From NCBI GenBank assembly GCA_964553615.1, contig CAZKMA010000008.1, positions 31,910 to 95,909 on the forward strand: a stretch of 64,000 nucleotides of DNA, written 5' to 3'. Under the pieces are notes generated by a model. That model did not search any database. It was given only the letters and a program-made list of their open reading frames with translations, and had not been told where the DNA came from. Made by a program: the position numbers and the translations under genes. How positions within the stretch are numbered: the stretch's first letter is position 1; every line of letters begins with the position of its first letter. The stretch is from DATKUC01 sp964553615. GTDB taxonomy: Bacteria > Spirochaetota > Spirochaetia > DSM-27196 > DATKUC01. Below, one piece after another: positions 34,686-42,958 of the stretch.

Positions 34686-34715
34686 TTGACAGCCTCTTTT
34701 CGCTGGCCGTATAGT
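34686..34715 (+). promoter_or_regulatory. Sigma-70 promoter for the acidic protein gene
   Basis: TTGACA at 34686-34691, an 18-bp spacer and TATAGT at 34710-34715. The transcript would carry a leader of about 95 nt before the ATG. Confidence 0.8.
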
Positions 34716-34818
34716 GTAGCTGTGACTCCTGCTCGAGAAGGGAGTTGACACTGCTGATGTCTTGCCCGTAGATTTGGTGAAAAAATAAACGGCAATCGAA
34801 TCAAGCGGAGGTACCCAT

Positions 34819-35088
34819 ATGACAGCATCAGAAACAGACGAGACGGAGATTGAAATGAGCATTTGGGGCATGTCGGACGATGACTATGAAGACGACGACT
34901 TTTTAGAGGAAGAAGAAGACTTTGACGACTACGAGGATGACTTCGAAGATGATGATTACGATGATGATGAGGATGACGGCGACGACATTGACGACAGCTC
35001 GGACGATGATTTTGACGACTTTGACGACGACGATGACGACGACTTCGATGATGAAATGGACTACGACGACGATGAGTCCGAAGAATAG
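34819..35088 (+). CDS. Extremely acidic small protein of unknown function
   Basis: 89 residues, well over half Asp or Glu from residue 20 on, with regularly spaced Phe and Tyr (DDFDDYEDDFEDDDYDDD style). Only the first ~18 residues (MTASETDETEIEMSIWGM) are of mixed composition. No domain is recognised and it is almost certainly disordered. It is a real gene by its signals: a good promoter and GGAGG 7 nt before the ATG. Such proteins can mimic nucleic acid, bind cations or act as chaperones for basic proteins; none of these is shown. It stands alone between spoVG and rsfS. Confidence 0.75.
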   Translation: MTASETDETEIEMSIWGMSDDDYEDDDFLEEEEDFDDYEDDFEDDDYDDDEDDGDDIDDSSDDDFDDFDDDDDDDFDDEMDYDDDESEE

Positions 35089-35145
35089 GAGCTCAGGTAC
35101 CTCGAGCTTCCTGCTCCCCGGGCGTTTGCGCTGGCCCCTTGCCCC

Positions 35146-35544
35146 TTACACAACGGGGTCAGCCGTATTCCGATTTCCGCTGCCATTTCCTTCAAACAGC
35201 ACATCACTTCCAAACCAGAGTCGCTCAAGGTCATAGAACTCGCGAGGCTCCTTCAGCATGAGATGGACTACGATGGGCCCGCAGTCCAGGAGCACCCAGC
35301 CGTCTTCTGCAGGCCGCCTCTTGCCCCCTCGCGGACTCAAATCAAATCGATCAAGTACTTCGTAGACCTGGCCCACCAAGCCGCGAAGATGCCCCTGGCT
35401 CCTCGCGGTCGTGATAACAAAATAGTCGGTAAAACTGCTCTTTTCTCCGACATACAGCGCGACCGTTCGACCACCCTGATGATCATCCAGAAAGTGTGCA
35501 ATCTCGAGTGTGGCTTCCTTGGTAATCGTCTTGTTACTTAACAT
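35146..35544 (-). CDS. rsfS: Ribosomal silencing factor RsfS
   Basis: 132 residues of the RsfS/YbeB/Iojap family, which binds uL14 and blocks subunit joining. Recognisable parts are IAHFLDDHQGGRTVALYVGE, SSFTDYFVITTARSQGHL, then GWVLLDCGPIVVHLM and REFYDLERLW. The ATG at 35544 overlaps the LCP stop by 11 bp. It closes the nadD-yqeK-LCP-rsfS cluster, the same order as in many bacteria. Confidence 0.93.
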   Translation of the reverse strand: MLSNKTITKEATLEIAHFLDDHQGGRTVALYVGEKSSFTDYFVITTARSQGHLRGLVGQVYEVLDRFDLSPRGGKRRPAEDGWVLLDCGPIVVHLMLKEPREFYDLERLWFGSDVLFEGNGSGNRNTADPVV

Positions 35545-36718
35545 ACCATCCATCAAAATCATTTCCGAGAATTATCGTTACGTCAATGTTAGTGTTCTGC
35601 ACATCCGGAGGCTGACGTACGATATCCTTCGCACGAATAATATCGGCAACGCGTTGAGCCGCGGCCTGATTACCCTTGTGGTCTATGACCTCCGTCCTGG
35701 GAACATCGGTTTGACCTGCATTGCCAATTATTACATTCTGGAATCCGTAGCTCTGGAACAGTTCTTTCGTTCGTGCTGCCAGACCCGGTGTCGACGTTCC
35801 ATTCAGAACCTGGAGCGTCAGACTTCCAATATCCGCAAAGGACATGTCCTGACTGTTCAAGCTCGCCTGAACCTGTCGAACCGCATCCTTCAGGAGCTGA
35901 CCCTCAAAATACGGGAAGAGCAGCTTTTCACTCCCCGCAGTGCCTTCGACGGTCTTGAGATCTCCGAGAACCCGCTGTGAAATTATTCGCTCGTCCATGT
36001 GCGAAATCTCGTGGATGAATGACCGGAGCGCACGCCGGTCCATATTGGTGCCGATTCGGGAAGTCAGGAAAGGCAGGACGCGGTCGCTTGTGAGAAACGA
36101 CGCCTTCTGGCCCATTCTTTTCAGAAAAGCCTGCATGATCTTCCGTTCACGCTCGAACCGGTCGATGTTTTTCGTGGCCGATTCCCCATATGCAAGATAG
36201 GTCCCCACCTTGCTCCCATCGAGAATGACGTTTCCCGCGGGAAGCAGCGTGACGTTCCCGTTTGAAACATCGTTCACCGCATTCGGCAGAAACATCTCAA
36301 GCCCCCCCATCAGATCCGTCAGGCCCTGAAGATCCTTTGGACTCATTACCCAATAGAACGGAATGTTGACGTTGAGAAGCGACTCAATCTTCTTCTTATA
36401 CGCCTCCGCGCGCCCCTTCTTGTACAGGACATCTATGCGGTCCACACGATTCAACGAACCTATCAGAGATCCCACATTACCCGGAACATCAAACAACGCC
36501 GCACGCCGTGTTACCGGGTTGTACAGAAACGCATCGGTAAAATCCGGCTTATCGCCGTTTGCAACAATAAACAGTACACGAACTTCCTTCTTTTCATCGA
36601 GCACCGACGTCACCTTGTCGGTACGAACCTGCATATAGAGAAAGAAACTCACTCCAACCACAATCAACACGATGGACGCCAGGAGTATTGCCCCATTATC
36701 GATTCGCGCGCGCTTCAC
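35534..36718 (-). CDS. LytR-CpsA-Psr family protein with LytR_C domain
   Basis: 394 residues. An N-terminal membrane helix (about 10-30) is followed by an LCP domain (about 45-230), with conserved basic residues in NIDRFERERKIMQAFLKRM. A C-terminal LytR_C domain carries LQVLNGTSTPGLAARTKELF. LCP proteins attach undecaprenyl-linked glycopolymers to cell wall. In a Gram-negative-type spirochaete the acceptor is unclear. It sits between yqeK (4-bp overlap) and rsfS. Confidence 0.85.
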   Translation of the reverse strand: MKRARIDNGAILLASIVLIVVGVSFFLYMQVRTDKVTSVLDEKKEVRVLFIVANGDKPDFTDAFLYNPVTRRAALFDVPGNVGSLIGSLNRVDRIDVLYKKGRAEAYKKKIESLLNVNIPFYWVMSPKDLQGLTDLMGGLEMFLPNAVNDVSNGNVTLLPAGNVILDGSKVGTYLAYGESATKNIDRFERERKIMQAFLKRMGQKASFLTSDRVLPFLTSRIGTNMDRRALRSFIHEISHMDERIISQRVLGDLKTVEGTAGSEKLLFPYFEGQLLKDAVRQVQASLNSQDMSFADIGSLTLQVLNGTSTPGLAARTKELFQSYGFQNVIIGNAGQTDVPRTEVIDHKGNQAAAQRVADIIRAKDIVRQPPDVQNTNIDVTIILGNDFDGWYVK

Positions 36719-37311
36719 TCCGCCAACTCCGATCTGATTTCATCGTACATTGCCTGAGTTGCTTCGGCAAGGTTCTTCCATCGCGCGTTTGCGTCCTTGA
36801 CTACCGCGAGAATTGCCCGGTCGAGATCCATCCCCATTACGGTCTCGCGGAATCCGCGTTTCAGATACCGGCGCTTCGGTTCGACATAGTCGGCCAGATA
36901 GAGCAACCTGCCCAGCGGGCCCAGACCGGCGCGGCCGAGCGTATGATTTCGAATTGCCTCGAGGATTTCGACCTCTGCAACACCGAAATCACGTTCAATG
37001 ATCACCGCGGCGGCTCTGCCGTGAAGGAGGAGAGGGTTCTCCGTCTCCATCCGGCTGATGGGACTCCTGTCCACGGCAGCAGTCCGAAAGAGTCTATCCG
37101 CAGGCCATTCCCGCGCAAGGTCGTGACCCAATCCGGCAAAATGCCCGGCGCTTTCATCCAGTCCATGCCGGACGCACAATTCACGCGCAGTTTCCGCCAC
37201 TCTCAGACAATGACGGTACCGTTTTGGACTCAGCTCACGTTCCAGAAATTGCGAGAGCTCCCCGACCGGAAACTTAATGCAGGTAGAGTTTGTTGTTGAA
37301 GATATAGTCAT
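36715..37311 (-). CDS. yqeK: HD-domain phosphohydrolase YqeK family (Ap4A hydrolase)
   Basis: 198 residues. The HD pattern is complete: YRHCLRVAETA, AGLGHDLAREW, LLLHGRAAAVI and RNHTLGRAG, then LYLADYVEPKR. YqeK enzymes split Ap4A symmetrically and are encoded next to nadD. The ATG at 37311 lies 38 bp inside nadD and has GGAG 7 nt upstream. It overlaps the LCP gene by 4 bp. Confidence 0.88.
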   Translation of the reverse strand: MTISSTTNSTCIKFPVGELSQFLERELSPKRYRHCLRVAETARELCVRHGLDESAGHFAGLGHDLAREWPADRLFRTAAVDRSPISRMETENPLLLHGRAAAVIIERDFGVAEVEILEAIRNHTLGRAGLGPLGRLLYLADYVEPKRRYLKRGFRETVMGMDLDRAILAVVKDANARWKNLAEATQAMYDEIRSELAE

Positions 37312-37837
37312 AAACATTCTCCGGAACAAGGTACCTGAAGGGACGCCCCGAGACAATGCGATCGCGTATGTCGGAAGACGAGACCGGCACGAGCACATTC
37401 GACACGGAAAGGCCGGCATGAGCAACGTTCAGCCCGGACCTTCGGGCCACGACGATGTCGGTAAGAGAACGAATTTCTTCGGCGCTCCTCCAACTCGGGA
37501 AACCCGGAACAAGATCGTCACCGATTATGAGGCCCGGCTTCCCTTCAATGTCGTATGATTCTATCACGTATTGAATAGTACCGATCGTGTATGATACACC
37601 CCCCGCACGCAGCTCATAGTCGTCGGCGGCGAATGCGTCGTTCCCCTGCGTTGCAAGGCGGATCATTCGCAGGCGATCCTCTCCACTCACTTTCTGCGAC
37701 GGGCGCTTGTGCGGTGGAATATTTGAAGGCACAAACAAGATCCGATCGTACCCGAGGCTCATCCGCACTTCTTCGGCAATATACAGGTGACCGACATGAA
37801 TGGGGTCGAAGGATCCACCGAAAATGGCCAACCTCAT
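37274..37837 (-). CDS. nadD: Nicotinate-nucleotide adenylyltransferase NadD
   Basis: 187 residues. The nucleotidyltransferase motif GGSFDPIHVGHLYIAEEV is at the N-terminus, with VPSNIPPHKRP, IIGDDLV and the C-terminal VPVSSSDIRDRI (ISSSxIR). It converts nicotinate mononucleotide to deamido-NAD. It directly follows obgE and overlaps yqeK. Confidence 0.95.
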   Translation of the reverse strand: MRLAIFGGSFDPIHVGHLYIAEEVRMSLGYDRILFVPSNIPPHKRPSQKVSGEDRLRMIRLATQGNDAFAADDYELRAGGVSYTIGTIQYVIESYDIEGKPGLIIGDDLVPGFPSWRSAEEIRSLTDIVVARRSGLNVAHAGLSVSNVLVPVSSSDIRDRIVSGRPFRYLVPENVYDYIFNNKLYLH

Positions 37838-38869
37838 CTACTGGACCACCTCGTCATCTTCGTCTCTGGTCTCCTCTTCAGACACAGCCGAGACCGCCAT
37901 ATCGAAGAACTCCTGGGCCACTTCCGCAATCCCGGTGCGTGTGAAAGACGATATGCCGATAACTCGTTCGTCCGGCAGCGACTCCCGCAGTCGATTCAGG
38001 TTCTCGACGGTATCCGGCATATCGAGCTTCGTGCCAATCACCAATCGCCGTTTCTTCTCGAGCGACAGTGAATAATGCTGCATTTCCTCCATGAGCACCG
38101 CAAACGCTTCCTGGAAATTTTCTTCCGAAAGGTCAATCAGGACGGCAATTCCGACTGTTCTCGAAATATGGCGCAAAAACTGAAATCCAAGTCCGGCACC
38201 ATGCGAGGCACCTTCTATTATTCCGGGAATATCGGCAAGTACAATGTCACGATCGTGAATTGTAAGAACACCCAGATTCGGAACTTTCGTTGTAAATGGA
38301 TAGGCGGCAACTCGCGGGTCGGCATTCGTTAACGCCTTGAGCAAGCTGGACTTTCCGGCGTTGGGGAATCCAACAAAACCGACATCCGCAATAATTGCGA
38401 GTTCAACGACAAGGTCCGCCTCTTCACCGGCTTCTCCCTCCTGGGCGAATCGGGGAGTCTGATGCCGTGCCGTGGCAAAATGAGCATTGCCCTTCCCTCC
38501 GCGCCCGCCGCGGAAAAGCACCAGTTCCTCGCCCTCTTTCTTGAGGTCCGCGAGGATCTCTCCGCTTGAAACGTCCCGAATTGTGGTGCCGGGCGGCACC
38601 GGAATTATCACCGGCTCGCCGTCCCGTCCGTGCATGTTTCGCCCCTGACCCGGTTGGCCAATTCGCCCGGCGAAACTGTTCTTCATGCGAAGGTGGGATA
38701 GTGTCTTAAGATTTCTTCGTACAAGGAAAATAACGTCGCCGCCGCGGCCGCCGTCGCCACCGTCGGGGCCGCCTTTCGGGACGTATTTTTCACGTCGGAA
38801 CGAAACGCATCCGTGGCCTCCGTGGCCGGAGCTTACGTGGATCTGGAGTTCATCAACAAATCGCTCCAC
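37838..38869 (-). CDS. obgE: GTPase Obg
   Basis: 343 residues. The glycine-rich Obg fold (about 1-158; GGHGCVSFRREKYVPKGGPD) is followed by a G domain with GFPNAGKSSLLKAL, DIPGIIEGA and GTKLD. There is no C-terminal OCT domain. It is a ribosome-assembly and stress GTPase and lies in the conserved rplU-rpmA-obg context. Confidence 0.96.
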   Translation of the reverse strand: MERFVDELQIHVSSGHGGHGCVSFRREKYVPKGGPDGGDGGRGGDVIFLVRRNLKTLSHLRMKNSFAGRIGQPGQGRNMHGRDGEPVIIPVPPGTTIRDVSSGEILADLKKEGEELVLFRGGRGGKGNAHFATARHQTPRFAQEGEAGEEADLVVELAIIADVGFVGFPNAGKSSLLKALTNADPRVAAYPFTTKVPNLGVLTIHDRDIVLADIPGIIEGASHGAGLGFQFLRHISRTVGIAVLIDLSEENFQEAFAVLMEEMQHYSLSLEKKRRLVIGTKLDMPDTVENLNRLRESLPDERVIGISSFTRTGIAEVAQEFFDMAVSAVSEEETRDEDDEVVQ

Positions 38870-38883
38870 ACTCGCATCCGGCG

Positions 38884-39141
38884 CTATTCGGTGACAGGCT
38901 CGACAGTGATGATCTTCTTCCCTTTGCGTGTCTTGAAGACTACGTTTCCAGTCACTTTTGCAAACAGCGTGTCATCTTTTCCACGGCCTACGTTAACGCC
39001 GGGATGAAAGGGGGTGCCGCGCTGCCGGACAATGATTGAACCGGCAGACACGAGCTCTCCGCCGAATCGCTTTACTCCCAGACGCTGTGCATGAGAGTCA
39101 CGTCCGTTCTTTGAACTTCCGCCACCTTTCTTATGTGCCAT
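38884..39141 (-). CDS. rpmA: Ribosomal protein bL27
   Basis: 85 residues starting MAHKKGGGSSKNGRDSHAQR, the mature form seen in E. coli. It has no N-terminal extension of the kind cleaved by Prp in Firmicutes. The GGSS tail reaches toward the peptidyl-transferase centre. A Shine-Dalgarno, GGGAGAAAACC, precedes the ATG. Confidence 0.97.
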   Translation of the reverse strand: MAHKKGGGSSKNGRDSHAQRLGVKRFGGELVSAGSIIVRQRGTPFHPGVNVGRGKDDTLFAKVTGNVVFKTRKGKKIITVEPVTE

Positions 39142-39153
39142 GGTTTTCTCCCT

Positions 39154-39507
39154 CTATTCTTTTACTATTTTCAGCACGACTTCCGCCGGATACTCCTTTT
39201 CGAGATCACGGAGTCCGGATACCAGAAAGTCTGCAACCCCCCTCAGCCAAAGCTTTTTTTCCGGCGAGAGGGATATGACCGGGTCAATTTCACAACGCAG
39301 TACACCGGGCTCCGATGCATCTCCGCGTACGCGATTTGACGGGTCCTCTGCGAGCAACCGTGCAGCAGTTCGCACGAGCACGGTCGCGGCAGCACATACA
39401 ATGTTCGATCCGGGACCGCTATTCCGACCGGTGCCTGCGTGCCCGCGTGAATCAAGCGAGCGCAGAGCACCTTCGAAATCCAGCCCCACTACGACCTCAA
39501 CTGCCAC
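39154..39507 (-). CDS. prp: Prp-like cysteine protease (ribosomal protein processing family)
   Basis: 117 residues. The family's His and Cys dyad is visible in SRGHAGTGRNSGPGSNIVCA. Prp removes an N-terminal extension of bL27 in Firmicutes and relatives. Here the usual Asp before IVCAA is Asn and the following Ser is Thr. The neighbouring bL27 has no extension to cleave, so the substrate is open. It is located between rplU and rpmA, the normal prp position. Confidence 0.85.
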   Translation of the reverse strand: MAVEVVVGLDFEGALRSLDSRGHAGTGRNSGPGSNIVCAAATVLVRTAARLLAEDPSNRVRGDASEPGVLRCEIDPVISLSPEKKLWLRGVADFLVSGLRDLEKEYPAEVVLKIVKE

Positions 39508-39510
39508 GGA

Positions 39511-39825
39511 TTACTTCGCTGCAATCTCCTGGACACGGATCAAGGCATAGTCCTGTCGGTGCCCTTGTTTCACACGATAGTCTTTGCGTCTTTTGTATTT
39601 GAATACAATTACCTTCGGATCTCTGCCTCTGCCCTCGAGGACCGCAGTGACGGAGGCACCCTTCACATAGGGCGTACCGATCTTGACGTCGTTGTCGTCA
39701 CGGACCATGAGAACATGGTCAAACTCCAGTGTCTGACCTTCATCCCCGGGTAATTTGTTCACTTTCAACAGGGAACCCTTTTCAGCCTTATACTGACGTC
39801 CCTGAATCTCAACCATTGCGTACAT
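39511..39825 (-). CDS. rplU: Ribosomal protein bL21
   Basis: 104 residues, MYAMVEIQGRQYKAEKG through VFKYKRRKDYRVKQGHRQDY, a complete L21. ATG 39825 has GGAG 9 nt upstream; the frame continuing to 39948 is untranslated. It is first in the rplU-prp-rpmA-obg unit. A TTGACT-like box lies at 39908-39903, but its -10 is unclear. Confidence 0.95.
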   Translation of the reverse strand: MYAMVEIQGRQYKAEKGSLLKVNKLPGDEGQTLEFDHVLMVRDDNDVKIGTPYVKGASVTAVLEGRGRDPKVIVFKYKRRKDYRVKQGHRQDYALIRVQEIAAK

Positions 39826-39934
39826 GAGCGCGATCTCCAGTTTCTCGGATAGATTCTGACCGTTAAATCGTAAAACTATAACTACCATGGAAATGGAACG
39901 AAAGTCAAGGTCGCCTCCGAACAGTCTGCTTTGC

Positions 39935-40087
39935 CCAGCAATTCTCATTGTGGCGAATGCGGCATAGCGGTTGAAAAGTAGGATCTTCTCTTCAACCGCT
40001 ATGCAATACCATTAGTCGCGGCAACGTCGTATAAGGCGCGCAATGGCATGCCAGTTGACGTTGCCGCGTCAAAATGAGAATTGCTGG
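39935..40087 (+). repeat. Structured repeat element, copy 2 (intact)
   Basis: 153 bp with terminal inverted repeats CCAGCAATTCTCATT / AATGAGAATTGCTGG. Inside are two hairpin arms: a 14-bp stem GCATAGCGGTTGAA/TTCAACCGCTATGC (39962-40004) and an 11-bp stem GCGGCAACGTC/GACGTTGCCGC (40018-40067). A 7-bp direct repeat CTTTGCC lies at 39929-39935 and 40089-40095. The right half matches copy 1 at 11444-11540. No coding capacity. The shape suggests a MITE whose transposase is elsewhere, or a structured RNA or DNA element. Confidence 0.85.
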
Positions 40088-40130
40088 ACTTTGCCTCCCT
40101 CCATTGCACCCACCGAAGGGACCGGATACA

Positions 40131-41444
40131 ATGGCGAACAGGAGTATAATTTTGGCTTCCAGCACGTTTTTCATCATCTTTGCCGTCCTTTCCGCTGGGA
40201 TACTCGTAGTTCATGCTGTAGTTGTCTTTGGGATAATTCGCGCGGCAATCCATGACAGCCGCACGACTCGAAAGGGAATTGACCGCATTCTATCCCCGGG
40301 TGACGTACCTTCGGTCGCACTCATCGTTCCCGCGCGAAACGAAGAGGCCCTCCTTCCACGGCTTCTGTCCTCCCTGAAGGCAATGGACCTCAGTCTCATC
40401 CCGGATTTCCAACTCGTCCTGGTAAATGACCGCTCCACTGATTCCACCCGTGAAATCATGGCTACGTTTGCGGATGAGGCGGTCTGGCCCGTTCACATTG
40501 TCGACGTTCCGGAAACGAACGGAGACACGGTACGGACCAACCCGAAACAGAATGCTCTTCACCACGGCACTGTCGGCCTCAAGTCCGAAGTCCTTCTCTT
40601 CACCGACGCAGATTGCGTGGTAGACAGGCGCTGGGTAAACAGTATGGTCCTTCCGTTCTGCGATCCCGGGCTCGGACTTCTATTCGGTACCGTCATGCCA
40701 AATCAGACCGCGGATAAGAACAATCCCGGCATCGAGATAAAAACCGTCATCGCGCGTTTTCTTTACCAGTTTCAGGGATTCGATCACCTTTTCCGGTTCT
40801 ATTACACCGCAGGCAGCGCAGGAATCGGCAACCCGACCGGAGGATTCGGAAACAACATCGCGGTGCGCCGTTCGATACTCGAGGCCGTGGGCGGCTTTGC
40901 CGGTCTCCGGTACTCGGTAACCGAAGACGCGGAACTTATTGCGGAAGTCCGGGATCTCGGCCGTCTCGACGTGAGGGTCAGGCTCTCCCCGAACGCAATA
41001 GTGTCACCCGAGCCGCAGCACGCGCTCCCGGACATGGTTTCACAATCTGTTCGGTGGAATACCGGCGGGCTCTTCGCGCCCGACCACGCGGCACGGTATA
41101 GCTACCGGATTGTCATGCTTTATCTGCTCGCAAGTGTCGTAGCTGCGCCATTCGGAGTTCTCTACCCTCCACTCCTTCTTACAACCGCCGGATCGTTCCT
41201 GAGCATGATCTGGCTTGGGATTGTGGCCGGAGCTACTTCGAACCGACAGCTCCGGTACTGGGTTATGCTAATTCCAAACGTTCTGTTTTCGATGGTGTTC
41301 TACAGCTCGGTAACTCTCATGACTCTTGCCCGCACCCCGATACGGTGGAAGGGTCGGGTGCTGCGAGCGCTGAACGCCACACCTGCGCATGAGGCCGGCA
41401 CGCCGGTCCGGGAAAGAGACGGCCATCCGGTCAATCACCGATAG
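40131..41444 (+). CDS. Family 2 glycosyltransferase, membrane
   Basis: 437 residues. An N-terminal membrane helix (about 8-40) precedes a GT-A domain with VALIVPARNEEALLPRLL, VLVNDRSTDSTREI and FTDADCVVDRRW (the DxD-type metal site). TEDAELIAEV and SQSVRWNTGG (QxxRW) follow. The processive-type core is then followed by three or so C-terminal membrane helices. This is the layout of ceramide glucosyltransferase or exopolysaccharide and glycolipid synthases; the sugar and acceptor are unknown. ATG 40131 has GAAGGGA upstream and lies 43 bp after repeat copy 2. Confidence 0.82.
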   Translation: MANRSIILASSTFFIIFAVLSAGILVVHAVVVFGIIRAAIHDSRTTRKGIDRILSPGDVPSVALIVPARNEEALLPRLLSSLKAMDLSLIPDFQLVLVNDRSTDSTREIMATFADEAVWPVHIVDVPETNGDTVRTNPKQNALHHGTVGLKSEVLLFTDADCVVDRRWVNSMVLPFCDPGLGLLFGTVMPNQTADKNNPGIEIKTVIARFLYQFQGFDHLFRFYYTAGSAGIGNPTGGFGNNIAVRRSILEAVGGFAGLRYSVTEDAELIAEVRDLGRLDVRVRLSPNAIVSPEPQHALPDMVSQSVRWNTGGLFAPDHAARYSYRIVMLYLLASVVAAPFGVLYPPLLLTTAGSFLSMIWLGIVAGATSNRQLRYWVMLIPNVLFSMVFYSSVTLMTLARTPIRWKGRVLRALNATPAHEAGTPVRERDGHPVNHR

Positions 41445-41494
41445 CACGCCTCAACCCGCGGAAAAGAAAGGGTACCCGGGCAAACCCGTGCTGC

Positions 41495-42958
41495 TCAGGG
41501 TAGAAGCGTATCCCCCATGAGATAACGGTCCACTTCCCTTGCACAGCCACGCCCCTCGTTAATGGCCCAGACAACAAGGCTTTGTCCTCGGCGTGAGTCA
41601 CCGGCGGCGAACACTTTCGGGTTGGAAGTCTGGAAACCGCCGTAGTCGGCTTTGAAATTCGAGCGCGCATCGGTTTCGAGGCCAAGCTCTCCGACAAGTT
41701 TCTGTTCGGGACCCAGAAAACCGAGAGCCAGTAACACGAGGTCGGTCTTCCACTCCTCCTCCGATCCCGGGAGCTCACGCATCGACGGCCGTTCACCCGG
41801 TTTTGTAATCCACTCTACCCGGACGGTCCGGACCGCGCGAACTCTGCCGTTTTCATCTCCAAGAAACTCTTTCGTCAGTATGCTGTATTCTCTTGGATCG
41901 GAACCGAACTTCTCATCCGCTTCTTCGTGACCGTAATCCGACTTGTACAGACGAGGATAGGTCGGCCACGGCATGTCGCTGTTTCGTGCGGCCGGCGGTC
42001 GGGAAAGCAGCTCGAAATTCACAAGACTTTCGCACCCGTGCCGCATCGAGGTTCCAATACAGTCATTGCCCGTGTCTCCACCGCCAATGACGAGGACATT
42101 ACGCCCTTCTGCTGAAATGAAGCTCCGGTCCTTCAGTCCGCTGTCCAGGAGGCTCTTCGTGTTTGCCTTCAGGAACTCCATTGCAAAATGGATTCCTTTG
42201 AGCTCCCGCCCGGGCACCGGGAGATCACGGGGTACCGTTGCACCACAGGCGAGCACCACCGCGTCGAACTGATCAACCAGTTCCCGGGACCCGATGTCGG
42301 TCCCTACCTCGGTGTTCGTCCTGAACTCAACGCCTTCGTCTGCCATGAGCCGATTGCGCCGCTCAACCACACTCTTGTCCAGTTTCATATTCGGAATGCC
42401 GTACATGAGCAGCCCGCCGATTCGGTCGTCCCGCTCAATGACAGTTACCTGATGCCCGGCCTGATTGAGCTGGTCGGCGCATGCAAGCCCGGACGGACCC
42501 GAACCTACAATCGCGACTCGCTTTCCGGTCCTCTGTGCAGGAATGCGCGGTTTCATCAGCCCGGATTCGTACGCCCGGTCAATGATGTGACATTCGTTAT
42601 CTTTTATCGTGACCGCAGGTTCGTTTATGCCCAGAACGCACGCGGATTCACATGGTGCCGGACAGACCCTCCCCGTATATTCCGGGAAATTATTCGTCTT
42701 CAGAAGGCGCCGGAACGCCTCTTCAAAACGCCCCTGATAGATGAGGTCGTTCCATTCCGGAATGAGATTGTCCACCGGGCAGCCAAAGCTCGACTGGCAG
42801 AACGGCACCCCACAATCCATGCATCGAGCGCCCTGGTCCCGGCGATCCTGTTCGGCAAGCTGTTTGTGGAACTCGCTGAAATCCTTAATCCGCTCGAGTG
42901 GTTTCCGATCTTTGACCGGCGTGCGTCTGAACTCTATGAAACCGGTCGGCTTACCCAT
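41495..42958 (-). CDS. gltD: Glutamate synthase small subunit GltD
   Basis: 487 residues. The N-terminal [4Fe-4S] cysteines are in CMDCGVPFCQSSFGCPVDNL and CPAPCESACVLG. The FAD site is VGSGPSGLACA, and the NAD(P)H site is VIGGGDTGNDCIG. It passes electrons from NADPH to GltB for glutamate formation from 2-oxoglutarate and glutamine. It overlaps gltB by 8 bp. Confidence 0.96.
   Translation of the reverse strand: MGKPTGFIEFRRTPVKDRKPLERIKDFSEFHKQLAEQDRRDQGARCMDCGVPFCQSSFGCPVDNLIPEWNDLIYQGRFEEAFRRLLKTNNFPEYTGRVCPAPCESACVLGINEPAVTIKDNECHIIDRAYESGLMKPRIPAQRTGKRVAIVGSGPSGLACADQLNQAGHQVTVIERDDRIGGLLMYGIPNMKLDKSVVERRNRLMADEGVEFRTNTEVGTDIGSRELVDQFDAVVLACGATVPRDLPVPGRELKGIHFAMEFLKANTKSLLDSGLKDRSFISAEGRNVLVIGGGDTGNDCIGTSMRHGCESLVNFELLSRPPAARNSDMPWPTYPRLYKSDYGHEEADEKFGSDPREYSILTKEFLGDENGRVRAVRTVRVEWITKPGERPSMRELPGSEEEWKTDLVLLALGFLGPEQKLVGELGLETDARSNFKADYGGFQTSNPKVFAAGDSRRGQSLVVWAINEGRGCAREVDRYLMGDTLLP

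Noticed and set aside
34294..34689. Plus-strand frame in the spoVG upstream region
   Set aside because: Composition is rich in Arg, Gln and His, no Shine-Dalgarno, and it runs through the minus-strand promoter. Not supported as a gene.
36715..37425. Longer yqeK frame reaching 37425
   Set aside because: It would lie 150 bp inside nadD; ATG 37311 with GGAG fits the family's N-terminus.
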